Position numbers and translations under genes: made by a program. Of a stretch of 64,000 nucleotides of DNA, positions 1-7,030 are shown in pieces. How positions within the stretch are numbered: position 1 is the stretch's first letter; each line of letters opens with the position of its first letter. The notes beneath the pieces are model-generated. The model was not told where the DNA came from, made no database searches, and saw only the letters and a program-made list of their open reading frames with translations. Origin of the DNA: an uncultured Eubacteriales bacterium (lineage in GTDB: Bacteria > Bacillota > Clostridia > Monoglobales > Monoglobaceae); contig URAN01000010.1 of assembly GCA_900545865.1 (NCBI GenBank), forward strand, positions 1-64,000, written 5' to 3'.

Positions 1-119
1 ATTGCACCGCCTTTGAAGTTTTGCGGCGAGGTTGTAATCAGCGACCATATTTCAGTCATTTTATCGTTCCAAGTGGAAAACGCATTTTCGAGGTTGGCTA
101 CAATCCAATTATCGCTCAA
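1..119 (-). CDS. VirB6/TrbL-like conjugation membrane protein, N-terminus only
   Basis: Only the first 39 or so codons are present; the gene runs off the left edge. The TTG start at 117-119 is chosen because a strong GGAGGAGGTG Shine-Dalgarno lies at 128-137. The N-terminus (MSDNWIVANLENAFSTW) resembles the start of the large polytopic VirB6-like (CD0411-type) channel protein of clostridial ICEs, which is normally encoded just after the pilin-like and VirD4 genes. Those genes do lie upstream here, but with a toxin-antitoxin cassette in between. The family call rests on this short stretch and on context. Confidence 0.6.
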   Translation of the reverse strand, partial: MSDNWIVANLENAFSTWNDKMTEIWSLITTSPQNFKGGA

Positions 120-150
120 AGGTAATTCACCTCCTCCTGTCCTAAAACGC

Positions 151-182
151 AAAAAAGCCATCACTTTTTACGGTGATGGCTT
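151..182 (-). terminator. Intrinsic terminator after toxN
   Basis: On the minus strand a stem AAGCCATCAC / GTGATGGCTT is followed by TTTTTTG. It lies 20-50 bp past the toxN stop and ahead of the VirB6-like gene's ribosome binding site. It would insulate the toxin-antitoxin transcript from the conjugation genes. Confidence 0.85.
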
Positions 183-200
183 AAAACTTATAAATTTATT

Positions 201-686
201 TTATTTTTTATATTCCCTGCAAAGACCTTCCAAGAGAATAAAATCATTACATCTTTTTGCAAGTCCCGTTGAATTTCCGTGTTCTATCTTATGCTTATAG
301 ACATTTGAAGCATTTTTCCGTATCTTTTCTTGAATAGACTTTATATAACGATATTCAGACAGCAACAAAGCTCTGTAATGCTCATCCTTTTCCTTGCTGA
401 TGTCAACATAGAAACATTCCGAAAGAGGAACGGGAAACATATTATTCAAGTTGATAACAGCATATTTTTTAATCTTTATAAAATCAATCATTTCAGACAT
501 TTTATTATGCTTCGGCTTAAAAGACGATAAAGGTGCAAAATAATCGAAATCGTTTACTTGCAAAACAATCCCTATATATTTACGCTCATTTTGTTGTCCT
601 GCCTGCTTGTTGTGAAACAAATGCGGAGCGTGAGGGGATAAATAATCTATGTACTTATTTTCTATTTGATAAAACCTTATATCCAT
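201..686 (-). CDS. toxN: Type III toxin-antitoxin toxin, ToxN/AbiQ family endoribonuclease
   Basis: The 161-residue product matches the ToxN/AbiQ/TenpN family in length and layout: an N-terminal FYxIxxKYIDYL segment, KYIGIVLQV followed by FAPLSS, the central AVINLNNMFPVP segment, and a C-terminal helix ending in NDFILLEGLCREYK. These toxins are RNases held inactive by a small repeat RNA, and many abort phage infection. The ATG is preceded by AAGGAG at 693-698. Upstream on the same strand are a terminator, two 36-nt RNA repeats and a strong promoter, which is the classic type III order. The cassette sits inside an ICE transfer module and has its own promoter and terminators, so it was probably inserted as a unit. 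It may serve element maintenance or phage defence. Confidence 0.88.
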   Translation of the reverse strand: MDIRFYQIENKYIDYLSPHAPHLFHNKQAGQQNERKYIGIVLQVNDFDYFAPLSSFKPKHNKMSEMIDFIKIKKYAVINLNNMFPVPLSECFYVDISKEKDEHYRALLLSEYRYIKSIQEKIRKNASNVYKHKIEHGNSTGLAKRCNDFILLEGLCREYKK

Positions 687-709
687 TTATTACTCCTTGA
701 ACATATAAC

Positions 710-732
710 AAAAGGGCAAGCAAGCTTGCCCC
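710..732 (-). terminator. Terminator between antitoxin RNA repeats and toxN
   Basis: A perfect 8-bp stem GGGCAAGC / GCTTGCCC with a 2-nt loop is followed on the minus strand by TTTTGTT. Type III systems place a leaky terminator exactly here, so that antitoxin RNA is made in excess over toxin mRNA. Confidence 0.85.
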
Positions 733-892
733 CTGTTACACTCGCATTCAGAGCAGCGAAACGCTCGCTTGTAAATTTCTTGATTAGAGCCAAGAGAAGC
801 TCGCTTTATAAGTTTCTCATTTATAGGGCTGAGATACACCCCTGTTAGCATTGTATGCAAGAAAGATAAAATTGATACATCTACCTTTCCGC
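732..892 (-). ncRNA. toxI: ToxI-like antitoxin RNA (two imperfect ~36-nt repeats)
   Basis: On the minus strand two related units lie at about 782-818 and 735-781. Both contain AGAAA, then a GCGAGC block (complement at 799-804 and 763-768, exactly 36 nt apart), then a GCTCT block that can pair back with it. Degenerate partial units flank them. The transcript would start near 892 from the promoter at 899-927 and end at the terminator at 710-732. Repeat length, order and terminator match type III antitoxins, whose repeats fold into pseudoknots processed by the toxin. The exact repeat borders are my estimate. Confidence 0.75.
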
Positions 893-898
893 ATATTT

Positions 899-927
899 AT
901 TCTACTATACATTTTGAAAAAAGTCAA
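899..927 (-). promoter_or_regulatory. Promoter of the toxI-toxN cassette
   Basis: On the minus strand TTGACT (922-927) and TAGAAT (899-904) are separated by 17 bp, a near-consensus sigma-A promoter pointing at the antitoxin repeats. Confidence 0.8.
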
Positions 928-1009
928 TAGATTTTAAGCGTTTTCGTCTTTTTGCACTAAAATTTTTTTATTCTCAAGGAATTATGATTTTGCAAAAGTT
1001 CGGATAAAT

Positions 1010-1037
1010 ATGATTATCTGAACGTTTAGATAATCAT
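1010..1037 (-). other. 10-bp hairpin overlapping the pilin-like gene's stop
   Basis: ATGATTATCT (1010-1019) and AGATAATCAT (1028-1037) form a perfect stem across the stop codon of the upstream gene. There is no T-run after it, so it is more likely an mRNA 3' end or processing structure than a strong terminator. Confidence 0.5.
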
Positions 1038-1364
1038 ATCGAGTATATCTTTCGCAAATGCAATGATGACGCCGCCAAAGAAGGTCAGAAATCCGTTTGC
1101 TCTCTGCGATGCGTCGTGCGATTTAAGCGACAGACCTATCTGCACAACACCGAAGCCGAGCAGGATTAGTCCGATAGCCTTAATCGCCGAGAAGATAAAG
1201 TCTGAAAGGCTGTTTATCGTTCCGAGCGGATCTGCTGCAAAAACCGTTCCCGTGAGGGCGGTCATCATAACCGCAAGTACCATAAGTACAAGTTTAGCCT
1301 TGCGGAGAATTTTCTGTGCTTTCGCTATTCTCTGAATTGTTTTCTGCGTGTTCTGATTTTTCAT
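1026..1364 (-). CDS. Small pilin-like (VirB2/TrbC-type) ICE membrane protein
   Basis: The product has 112 residues: a basic N-terminus, a signal-like hydrophobic stretch ending in GTVFAADP (about residues 27-45), then two further hydrophobic segments (about 51-75 and 90-110). This is the shape of VirB2/TrbC-type pilins and of the small Maff2-like membrane proteins encoded next to VirD4 in clostridial ICEs. The ATG at 1364 is supported by GGAGG about nine bases upstream, although it makes the gene overlap the virD4 3' end by 71 bp. An internal ATG at 1283 would avoid the overlap but lacks the signal-peptide context. The family call comes from topology and neighbours, not from a decisive motif. 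Confidence 0.65.
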   Translation of the reverse strand: MKNQNTQKTIQRIAKAQKILRKAKLVLMVLAVMMTALTGTVFAADPLGTINSLSDFIFSAIKAIGLILLGFGVVQIGLSLKSHDASQRANGFLTFFGGVIIAFAKDILDMII

Positions 1365-1796
1365 TGTCTGTTACCTCCAAAATTTCATTTTGTTTTGTTT
1401 GTGGGTTTGCAAAATCAAATGCTTTCACATTGTCCCCGTCAACCTCCAATAGCTTGATATTTGATAAATCCTCGTTTATGGTAAAGGATAAATCATTTCG
1501 TAAATATTTTTCCGACTTGCTGTGCTTGTACGGCACAGCTTTTCCGTCGGCGGTTTTTGCAACATTCGGGTGCGACAGTATATCAAACTTTTTATCAATT
1601 AACGGTCGCTCGCCACGAATAAAGATAAGGGCGTTGCTGTTGTCAAGCAGACGCACCTCATCAAGTGTTAAAAGCTCACGCCCGGCATTTTGGTAATTGG
1701 TGTTACTGCTGCCGTGCTGACCTTTTGTAATACCTCTTGTGCGTGTGTCAATGGTTCCTTTTCCGAGCATTTTTGAAATATACTCGTGTGTGCTTT
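1294..1796 (-). CDS. virD4: VirD4/TraG coupling protein, exon 2 (C-terminal part)
   Basis: This is the downstream exon of a virD4 gene split by a group II intron. Read from 1796, the frame gives (Q)STHEYISKMLGKGTID, then GRELLTLDEVRLLDN and FIRGERPLIDKKFDILSHPN, which are C-terminal signatures of the ICE VirD4/TcpA family. The tail after about residue 590 of the joined protein is acidic and low in complexity (EHAENNSENSESTEN). Joining this exon to 4544-5939 restores GGNEQSTHEYIS with no lost or gained base and gives a 632-residue protein. Without splicing only an internal ATG at 1770 could start it. Confidence 0.85.
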
Positions 1797-1844
1797 ATTG
1801 CGATAGGTAATCCTTTGAAGTTATCTCCAGATTTTCCCCCGCTT

Positions 1845-1879
1845 AACACTGTGCGGGCGGCTTTCACCGCACACAGCGC
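1845..1879 (-). ncRNA. Group II intron domain V
   Basis: On the minus strand CTGTGTGCGGTGAAAG is followed by CCGCCCGCACAG, forming the 34-nt two-part hairpin with a GNRA-like GTGAAAG loop that is diagnostic of domain V, the catalytic core. A domain VI-like segment and the 3' splice site follow within 50 nt. Confidence 0.8.
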
Positions 1880-1947
1880 CCCCTCGAAAACAGGTTTTAT
1901 TCAGATTTACACACATTTACTACTCAAAGAGAATTACACTTTTACGC

Positions 1948-3819
1948 TTATAAAATTTCAGGCAATCTTGCCAATGCTCGTAGTTTATTGAGCTTTTTCA
2001 GTTGCTCTTTGGTCGGCTGTACAATACACATATATTTTTCTATGGTCTCCTGCGTTTTTGCGTGAATCAAAATATGAACATCGCTGTGAACAATAACAAG
2101 GTTTTCATATCGGTCATCACCGCCATAACATTTAGGCGTTTTGTGGTGACAATGAATTTCATCTTTTGATAAATGTTTTCCTGTCACTGCGCATTTCCCA
2201 TATTGCGCCGCATACAGCGAAATTCTGTTATCCATATACTCCACCGTAAAATGTTTCGTATCTTCCAACATTAACGCTTTCAAAATGGATAAGTCCACTC
2301 CAAGCGGCTTATGGATTAGCGCCCGTCCTTCCTTGGTATAGTTAGAAGTTCCACGTTTCATGTGCATTGCATTTCTGGTTCGGATATATGCGATTGGTAC
2401 TATTGGATAGCCATCTACAAAGCGCAATTGTGCACTCTTTCCATAGGTGTCTTGGATATAACCCCGTTTGCATTTTCCGATTTTCTTAAGCCTGCCCTTT
2501 AGGCGGTTTTTCATGGTCTTGTTCACATGAAAAGCGATTCTATCAAAATCCTCATAAACACAAGTAGCAATCTGATAATACTGATGTTTTCCTATGACTG
2601 CCGCATTAAAGCGATTTATCGCCTTGTGTGCTTCCTGTTCACTCTCAGGGGTTTGAATTCCTTTTACAAGTGTGTTAAGCAACTCCTGTGTTTTATGAAA
2701 TGATTTATCGCTCATATGCGATCTGACTTTGTATTTGCCGCCGCTGGGAACAGCTTTCAGTTTGAAACCGATAAAGTCCGTATAGGACTTTCTCAGATTG
2801 ACAACCTTTGACTTTTCATCATTTACAGTTAACTTTAACCGTTCTGCGAGCCACTTTTTGGTGGCAAGGTAGGCTTTGTTTGCATCACTTCGTTTTTTGC
2901 AAAAGATTTTGAAGTCATCAGCATACCGAACCAAATACATTTCTTTTAATGCTGTTTTTCGCATAGCCTTGTTTTCGTTGCCTCGATTTCTTCCACCGTT
3001 TGGGTTAAAGTTCTGAGGCACAGACGGCATAGGCATTGTCTCCCATTGACTGGATATCCACCAATCAAGTTCGTTCAATACAATATTTGAAAGAAGTGGC
3101 GACAACACTCCACCTTGCGGTGTTCCTTTATCAGGTATCATTGTTTTGCCGTCAGGCATGACAATAGGTGCTTTCAGCATTTTGCTTATGATACATAACA
3201 ATGATTTATCTCGAATGCCCATTGTCCACATCTGTTTACGCAGTTTTGCATGATTGACATTATCAAAGAAACCTTCGATATCGATGTCTACCACAAAGTG
3301 CAAATTTTGGATTTGAATCATCCTCATGCACTGCGCTATTGCTTGTTCCGTAGAACGGTTTGGACGAAAACCGTTGCTCCGCTCATGAAACTTTGCTTCA
3401 CAAATGGGTTCGAGCACTTGAAGAATACATTGTTGTACAATCCTGTCCCAGATAGACGGTATCCCTAATGGTCGAGTTTTACCATTGTCTTTAGGAATTT
3501 CTACACGTTTGACAGGACGTGGTGCGTACCAATCAAGCTTTTTCTGTACTGCACAAACAAAATCATCTGTAGGAATCTTTTCAATATCCCGAATGTTCAG
3601 CTTATCAGTACCGGCGGTCATACTGCCTTTATTGCGTTTTAACTCTCTATACGCCAGCAGAATGTTATCTCTGGACGTAATAATTTCCACAAGATTCGTA
3701 AAAATCTTTCCTGTTTTACTATCAGCATATAGTTTATCAAATATCGCTGTCAGGTCGTAATGTTCCGCATGTCTTAGCGTGTTGCGTTTTAGTGCTTTCT
3801 TCAAAGTAGCCACAGGCAT
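1948..3819 (-). CDS. ltrA: Group II intron-encoded protein (reverse transcriptase/maturase/HNH)
   Basis: The 623-residue product has the full set of domains. The reverse transcriptase shows GTPQGGVLSPLLSN at about 232-245 and the catalytic YADD at 299-302. A thumb/maturase domain follows, and a C-terminal HNH nuclease (about 543-587) has Cys and His pairs (CAVTG, HCHHKTP, CYGGDD). It would assist splicing of the host intron and drive its retrohoming into DNA. The ATG at 3817-3819 has GGAGG at 3823-3827. There are no frameshifts or missing motifs, so the mobility machinery looks intact. The gene lies entirely inside the intron and is co-directional with virD4. Confidence 0.95.
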   Translation of the reverse strand: MPVATLKKALKRNTLRHAEHYDLTAIFDKLYADSKTGKIFTNLVEIITSRDNILLAYRELKRNKGSMTAGTDKLNIRDIEKIPTDDFVCAVQKKLDWYAPRPVKRVEIPKDNGKTRPLGIPSIWDRIVQQCILQVLEPICEAKFHERSNGFRPNRSTEQAIAQCMRMIQIQNLHFVVDIDIEGFFDNVNHAKLRKQMWTMGIRDKSLLCIISKMLKAPIVMPDGKTMIPDKGTPQGGVLSPLLSNIVLNELDWWISSQWETMPMPSVPQNFNPNGGRNRGNENKAMRKTALKEMYLVRYADDFKIFCKKRSDANKAYLATKKWLAERLKLTVNDEKSKVVNLRKSYTDFIGFKLKAVPSGGKYKVRSHMSDKSFHKTQELLNTLVKGIQTPESEQEAHKAINRFNAAVIGKHQYYQIATCVYEDFDRIAFHVNKTMKNRLKGRLKKIGKCKRGYIQDTYGKSAQLRFVDGYPIVPIAYIRTRNAMHMKRGTSNYTKEGRALIHKPLGVDLSILKALMLEDTKHFTVEYMDNRISLYAAQYGKCAVTGKHLSKDEIHCHHKTPKCYGGDDRYENLVIVHSDVHILIHAKTQETIEKYMCIVQPTKEQLKKLNKLRALARLPEIL

Positions 3820-4543
3820 CGCCTCCTTTCGGATTTGATTCTCTTTGTCTTACTCGAAGCTGTAATGATGTGTGTTTTCTTATTTACCTGTTTTCGACTG
3901 GTGGCTATCCCTCCGCCGTATTTCTATGGTTTCAACGGTACTGTGCCACTACTTTCACAACCATTAAAGATGCTTATTGTTCTTCGTCATCGCCACATCA
4001 AAGGTCTGCAATAACCTCCGTGTTAGGTTGCTTACCACGTTCCGATAACCCAATCTGTACATATACCTTTAGGTGCTTGCTATGAGCCTGTATGCAGGAC
4101 GCCGCCTGTAACGGCGTATGGTATTTCATAACGAACAATCTTACTTTACCACACATACCAGTAATGAAACTGTAAAGCCTTTCGACTTATTCGGCATTTA
4201 GACCCGTACATTCGCATGTTCGTCAGTTGCCGCCAAACAACATTCTCACCATGGGTATTTTATAGAACCCCGGCATATAGGTGACACTATCCACCTCTGG
4301 ACAGCTTTCGTATGGCAAGCCATTTACGGTCACTCTCTGCCGACTTCACCGAGCCTTTGACCTTGTTGCTATTGCACACAGCAACGCCAATCGGAGTATT
4401 AGGCTGGCGTTTCAGGACGTTACTCCATCATTCCACCCATTGGGTTATCAGTTCTATGAAACTGATATTTTAAAAGCTCCTTTCTAAATCTTTAATATAT
4501 TTCAGCTTCACGCCTAACCTTTTCAGTCAGGAACGTGTCGCAC

Positions 4544-5939
4544 GCTCGTTGCCGCCGAGATACAAAAGCGTGTCGCAGTTACCCGTGATATTTTCCCAAC
4601 TGTCCTTGAACAGTGCCTTTAACTGTGCCATATTCTGAATAATGATACTCACCGAAATTCGCCGTGAACGCATTGTTGCAAGTATGCGTTCAAAATTATC
4701 GGGCAATGCGACATTGGCGAACTCGTCCATTACGATATGCACCGGAATAGGCAACTCGCCGCCGTGGTTATTGTCCGCATTAAAATACAGTGCTTGAAAG
4801 GCTTGTGTATATAACATTCCGACAAGATAATTAAAGGAATTATCGTTATCGGGGATAACGCAGAATATCGCTCGCTTGCGTTCGCCGAGAGTGCCGATGT
4901 CAAGGTTATCGTATGAGGTCATTTTTGCAATTTCGGGTAAGTTAAACGCCGCAAGCCGCACCGCAGCCGAAATCAATATCGACCTCGCCGTTTTGCCGCT
5001 GGCTTGCTTAAAAATTTTATATTGCCGCACCGCAATATGCTCCGGCTTTTCCTCCTCAAGACCGTTAAAGAGAATATCCACCGGGCTTTGATGGCCGCTT
5101 TCGTCCTCATCCTCAACGGTTGCTGCGTTTTCGATTAAGAACATCAGCATTTCAAAGGTCTGTTCTTCGGGCGGAGCTTCGTGCAGAAGATAGAGCATTA
5201 AAGCGGAATCAAGTGCAATTTCGGATTTTTCCCAAAACGGGTCGTTTTGCTGTGCGTTCTTCGGTGTTGTATTCTGAATAAGGTTTGAAATCAGCTTTAT
5301 AACATCTTCGTCCTTGCGGATATACACAAACGGATTATATCCGTCCGAGTTTTCCGGCTCGATTAGGTTAAACACCTTGATGTCATATCCGTTCTCAATA
5401 AGAAGTGGTGCGATACTCCGCAGCATTTCACCTTTCGGGTCGGCAACTATGAAAGAAGTATTGCATTGCATTAAATTCGGTTTGGCATAAAACCGAGTTT
5501 TTCCGGCACCACTGCCTCCAACAACAAGCACATTAAGGTTTCGCCTGTGTTTTTTTGCATTTAATCCGAGCCGCATATTCTGTGAGAGAATAATGTTTTT
5601 ATAACTGTCCTTATCCATATACCGTCGGACAACGCTTTTGACATTGCCCCAACGGGCAGAGCCGTGTTCTTCGCCCGGTCGGCGGTTTTCTCTTGACGAA
5701 AAATATACGCCGATACCCATTGCATATAAAAACAAGAAAATGAGTACGGCTTTTAAGCTATACTCATTCAATGTGATATGCGTAGGGTTATTCATAGCAA
5801 TGGTCAAACGGTCAAGCAATTCAAACAGTTTTATGTCCTCCTCATAGCACCCGGCAACCATTAAGGCAAGCCATATAACAAACACTGACAGTATTGCAAG
5901 CAAGATATATATTGTCTTTTGATTTTCCTGTCTGTTCAC
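4544..5939 (-). CDS. virD4: VirD4/TraG coupling protein, exon 1 (N-terminal part)
   Basis: This is the upstream exon, 465 codons plus one base. It encodes the type IV secretion coupling ATPase that brings the relaxase-DNA complex to the mating channel. Two membrane segments lie near residues 10-30 and 62-80, Walker A is GGSGAGKT (141-148), and Walker B is HIVMDEFAN (about 400-408). The GTG start (5937-5939) has AAGGG eight bases upstream and overlaps the stop of a 12-codon upstream ORF, suggesting coupled translation. Unspliced reading would continue to a stop at 4527, giving a truncated 470-residue protein that keeps both Walker motifs but loses the C-terminal region. Confidence 0.9.
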
Positions 5940-5974
5940 GAGGTATCCCTTACTGTCATTGGAATTTGAAGCAT
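5936..5974 (-). CDS. 12-codon leader ORF coupled to virD4
   Basis: The reading frame ATG...TCGTGA encodes MLQIPMTVRDTS. Its TGA overlaps the virD4 GTG start (GTGA). An AAGGA motif lies about eight bases before the ATG. It may act only as a translational coupler, or be the remnant of a longer ICE gene. No function is implied by its sequence. Confidence 0.4.
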   Translation of the reverse strand: MLQIPMTVRDTS

Positions 5975-6002
5975 AGTATCATTCCTTTCCATAATAAAAA
6001 TA

Positions 6003-6052
6003 TTGGGGGCAACCCCTGCATAAGTTTCCTTATACAAAAGCTGCCCCCCAAA
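6003..6052 (-). terminator. Terminator upstream of the virD4 transcript
   Basis: On the minus strand TTGGGGGGCAG pairs with a distal TGCCCCCAA and is followed by TATTTTT. It lies between the InlB-repeat fragment and virD4, closing the upstream gene. Confidence 0.7.
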
Positions 6053-6064
6053 AGTGTGATAGGC

Positions 6065-6427
6065 TTACTTACGGAATTTATCGTTATAGATTTCCATAAG
6101 CTCATTTAATCTTTTATTCTGTTCCACCCATTGTTTTGTTACGGGTACGCCCGTTTTTTCGTCAATGTAATTGCCAAAGGCGAGGATTCCATCATTGCTT
6201 GCATAAATTCTCTGCACCACCGGAGCATTATATATCACCGTTTCGTTTGGAATCCATTTTGCGTAAACGGTATCGCTTTCACTGAAAGTAAAATCCGTTA
6301 CACGATTTTCCTTTGTTTGCGGGTCTGAATACCAACCGTCAAAGTCATAGCCGTATCTTGCCGGAATAAACTCTGCAAGCGATATTGTTGTTCCAAGCGG
6401 TTTTATGGTTCGGCATGACAGTAACAA
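6065..6427 (-). pseudogene. C-terminal fragment of an InlB/Flg_new-repeat surface protein
   Basis: About 115 codons are open, with one Listeria-Bacteroides (Flg_new) repeat: ISLAEFIPARYGYDFDGWYS leading to DTVYAKW. A polar C-terminal tail follows. There is no signal peptide or credible start; the frame opens just past a stop at 6437-6439, and the only possible start is a TTG without a Shine-Dalgarno. It looks like the 3' end of an ICE cargo surface protein cut off at the element boundary and joined to unrelated sequence. A short real protein cannot be excluded. Confidence 0.6.
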
Positions 6428-6440
6428 ATGTCTTTTTCAT
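6405..6440 (-). pseudogene. Possible 5' stub of an ACT-domain protein gene
   Basis: An ATG at 6438-6440, with GGGG about eight bases upstream, reads MKKTFVTVMPNH before the similarity stops and the frame runs into the InlB-repeat sequence in another phase. This dozen residues resembles the start of small ACT-domain proteins of Clostridia. If so, it marks the chromosomal side of the ICE boundary. The call rests on a very short match. Confidence 0.3.
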
Positions 6441-6483
6441 CAGAAATCCCCAATCTTTTAATTTCAAAATTCCGTCTAAATTC

Positions 6484-6646
6484 CTACGATTCATTAACCG
6501 GCTTGCCGGTCATATGCTCGGGCGAAAGCTCCGGGCAGCGCACATTTTGGCAAACTTCCTCAATTCCCCCTCGGCTCTTTTTTCAATATCTCTACACATT
6601 CTTCGTCCGAAAGCTGCTGCTTTTTTCTTCTCATTTCTCTGAACAT
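6484..6646 (-). pseudogene. Internally deleted NimA-like pyridoxamine 5'-phosphate oxidase gene
   Basis: The ATG at 6644-6646 has a strong GGAGG (6655-6659) and begins MFREMRRKKQQLSDEEC, the typical start of NimA-like PPOX-fold flavoproteins. After about 28 codons this frame stops. A different frame continues with PELSPEHMTGKPVNES and a stop at 6484-6486, resembling the usual C-terminal EHMTGK motif of the same family. The middle of the gene, roughly 100 codons, is therefore missing and the phases do not match. It is clearly dead. It lies between the ICE edge and the MITE-like repeat. Confidence 0.55.
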
Positions 6647-6664
6647 TCCAAAACCTCCGTCACT

Positions 6665-6940
6665 TAGCCGAAGAAAAGTAATCCGAACCCGCCTGAAAAG
6701 GCATAATTTCGGCATATTTCGGCTTGTCGTCCTTGAAAGGCGCCAGCCTTTCGGCATCCTCCGCACCAAAATCTATTCAAAATTCTGCCCTTTTCAGGTC
6801 GTAGAATTTTGAAAGAGTGAATTTTTGGTTTTACAAGGCAAAAACGGAGGCAATCCTTGATGGATTGCCGAGTATTTTAACGCAGTAAAAGCGGAAATTC
6901 ACCTTTCAAAATCGGAGTTCGGATTACTTTCTTTCGGCTA
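6665..6940. repeat. MITE-like element with nested inverted repeats
   Basis: Terminal inverted repeats of 24 bp lie at 6665-6688 and 6917-6940 and match at 22 of 24 positions (TAGCCGAA..AAGTAATCCGAAC). Inside is a second inverted pair (about 6799-6832 with 6884-6912, sharing TTTTGAAAG and GTGAATTT) around a perfect GGCAATCC / GGATTGCC hairpin. There is no coding capacity. The whole 276 bp can fold into one long structure, typical of non-autonomous transposable repeats. No clean target duplication is visible (TCACT on one side, TCATT on the other). Confidence 0.65.
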
Positions 6941-6980
6941 TCATTTCGATCCCTTTTCATCCCTGTATTATACCACACAC

Positions 6981-7014
6981 AAAAAAAGAAAGCAATCGTT
7001 TCCGACCGCTTTCT
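6981..7014 (-). terminator. Terminator of the surface polysaccharide operon
   Basis: On the minus strand GAAAGC, a 14-nt loop region and GCTTTC are followed by TTTTTTTG. It lies directly after the stop of the last glycosidase gene. Confidence 0.8.
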
Positions 7015-7030
7015 CCTTTTTGCACAAAGC

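Larger units (their letters stand above)
1797..4543 (-). mobile_element. Group II intron interrupting virD4
   Basis: The 2747-bp intron starts with GTGCGAC on the minus strand (4543 downward) and ends with CAAT (1797). These are the usual 5' GUGYG and 3' AY ends. The boundaries were set by rejoining the virD4 frame: exon 1 ends NE plus one base of Q, and exon 2 supplies the rest, giving GGNEQSTHEYIS. Domain I occupies roughly 3820-4543, the protein gene lies at 1948-3819, and domains V-VI at about 1800-1880. All parts look intact, so the intron may be active and virD4 may be functional after splicing. Confidence 0.9.

Noticed and set aside
6560..6769. 69-codon minus-strand frame as a real gene
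   Set aside because: Its upstream part lies in the MITE-like repeat; only the part from 6646 has a ribosome site and it is a truncated PPOX gene.
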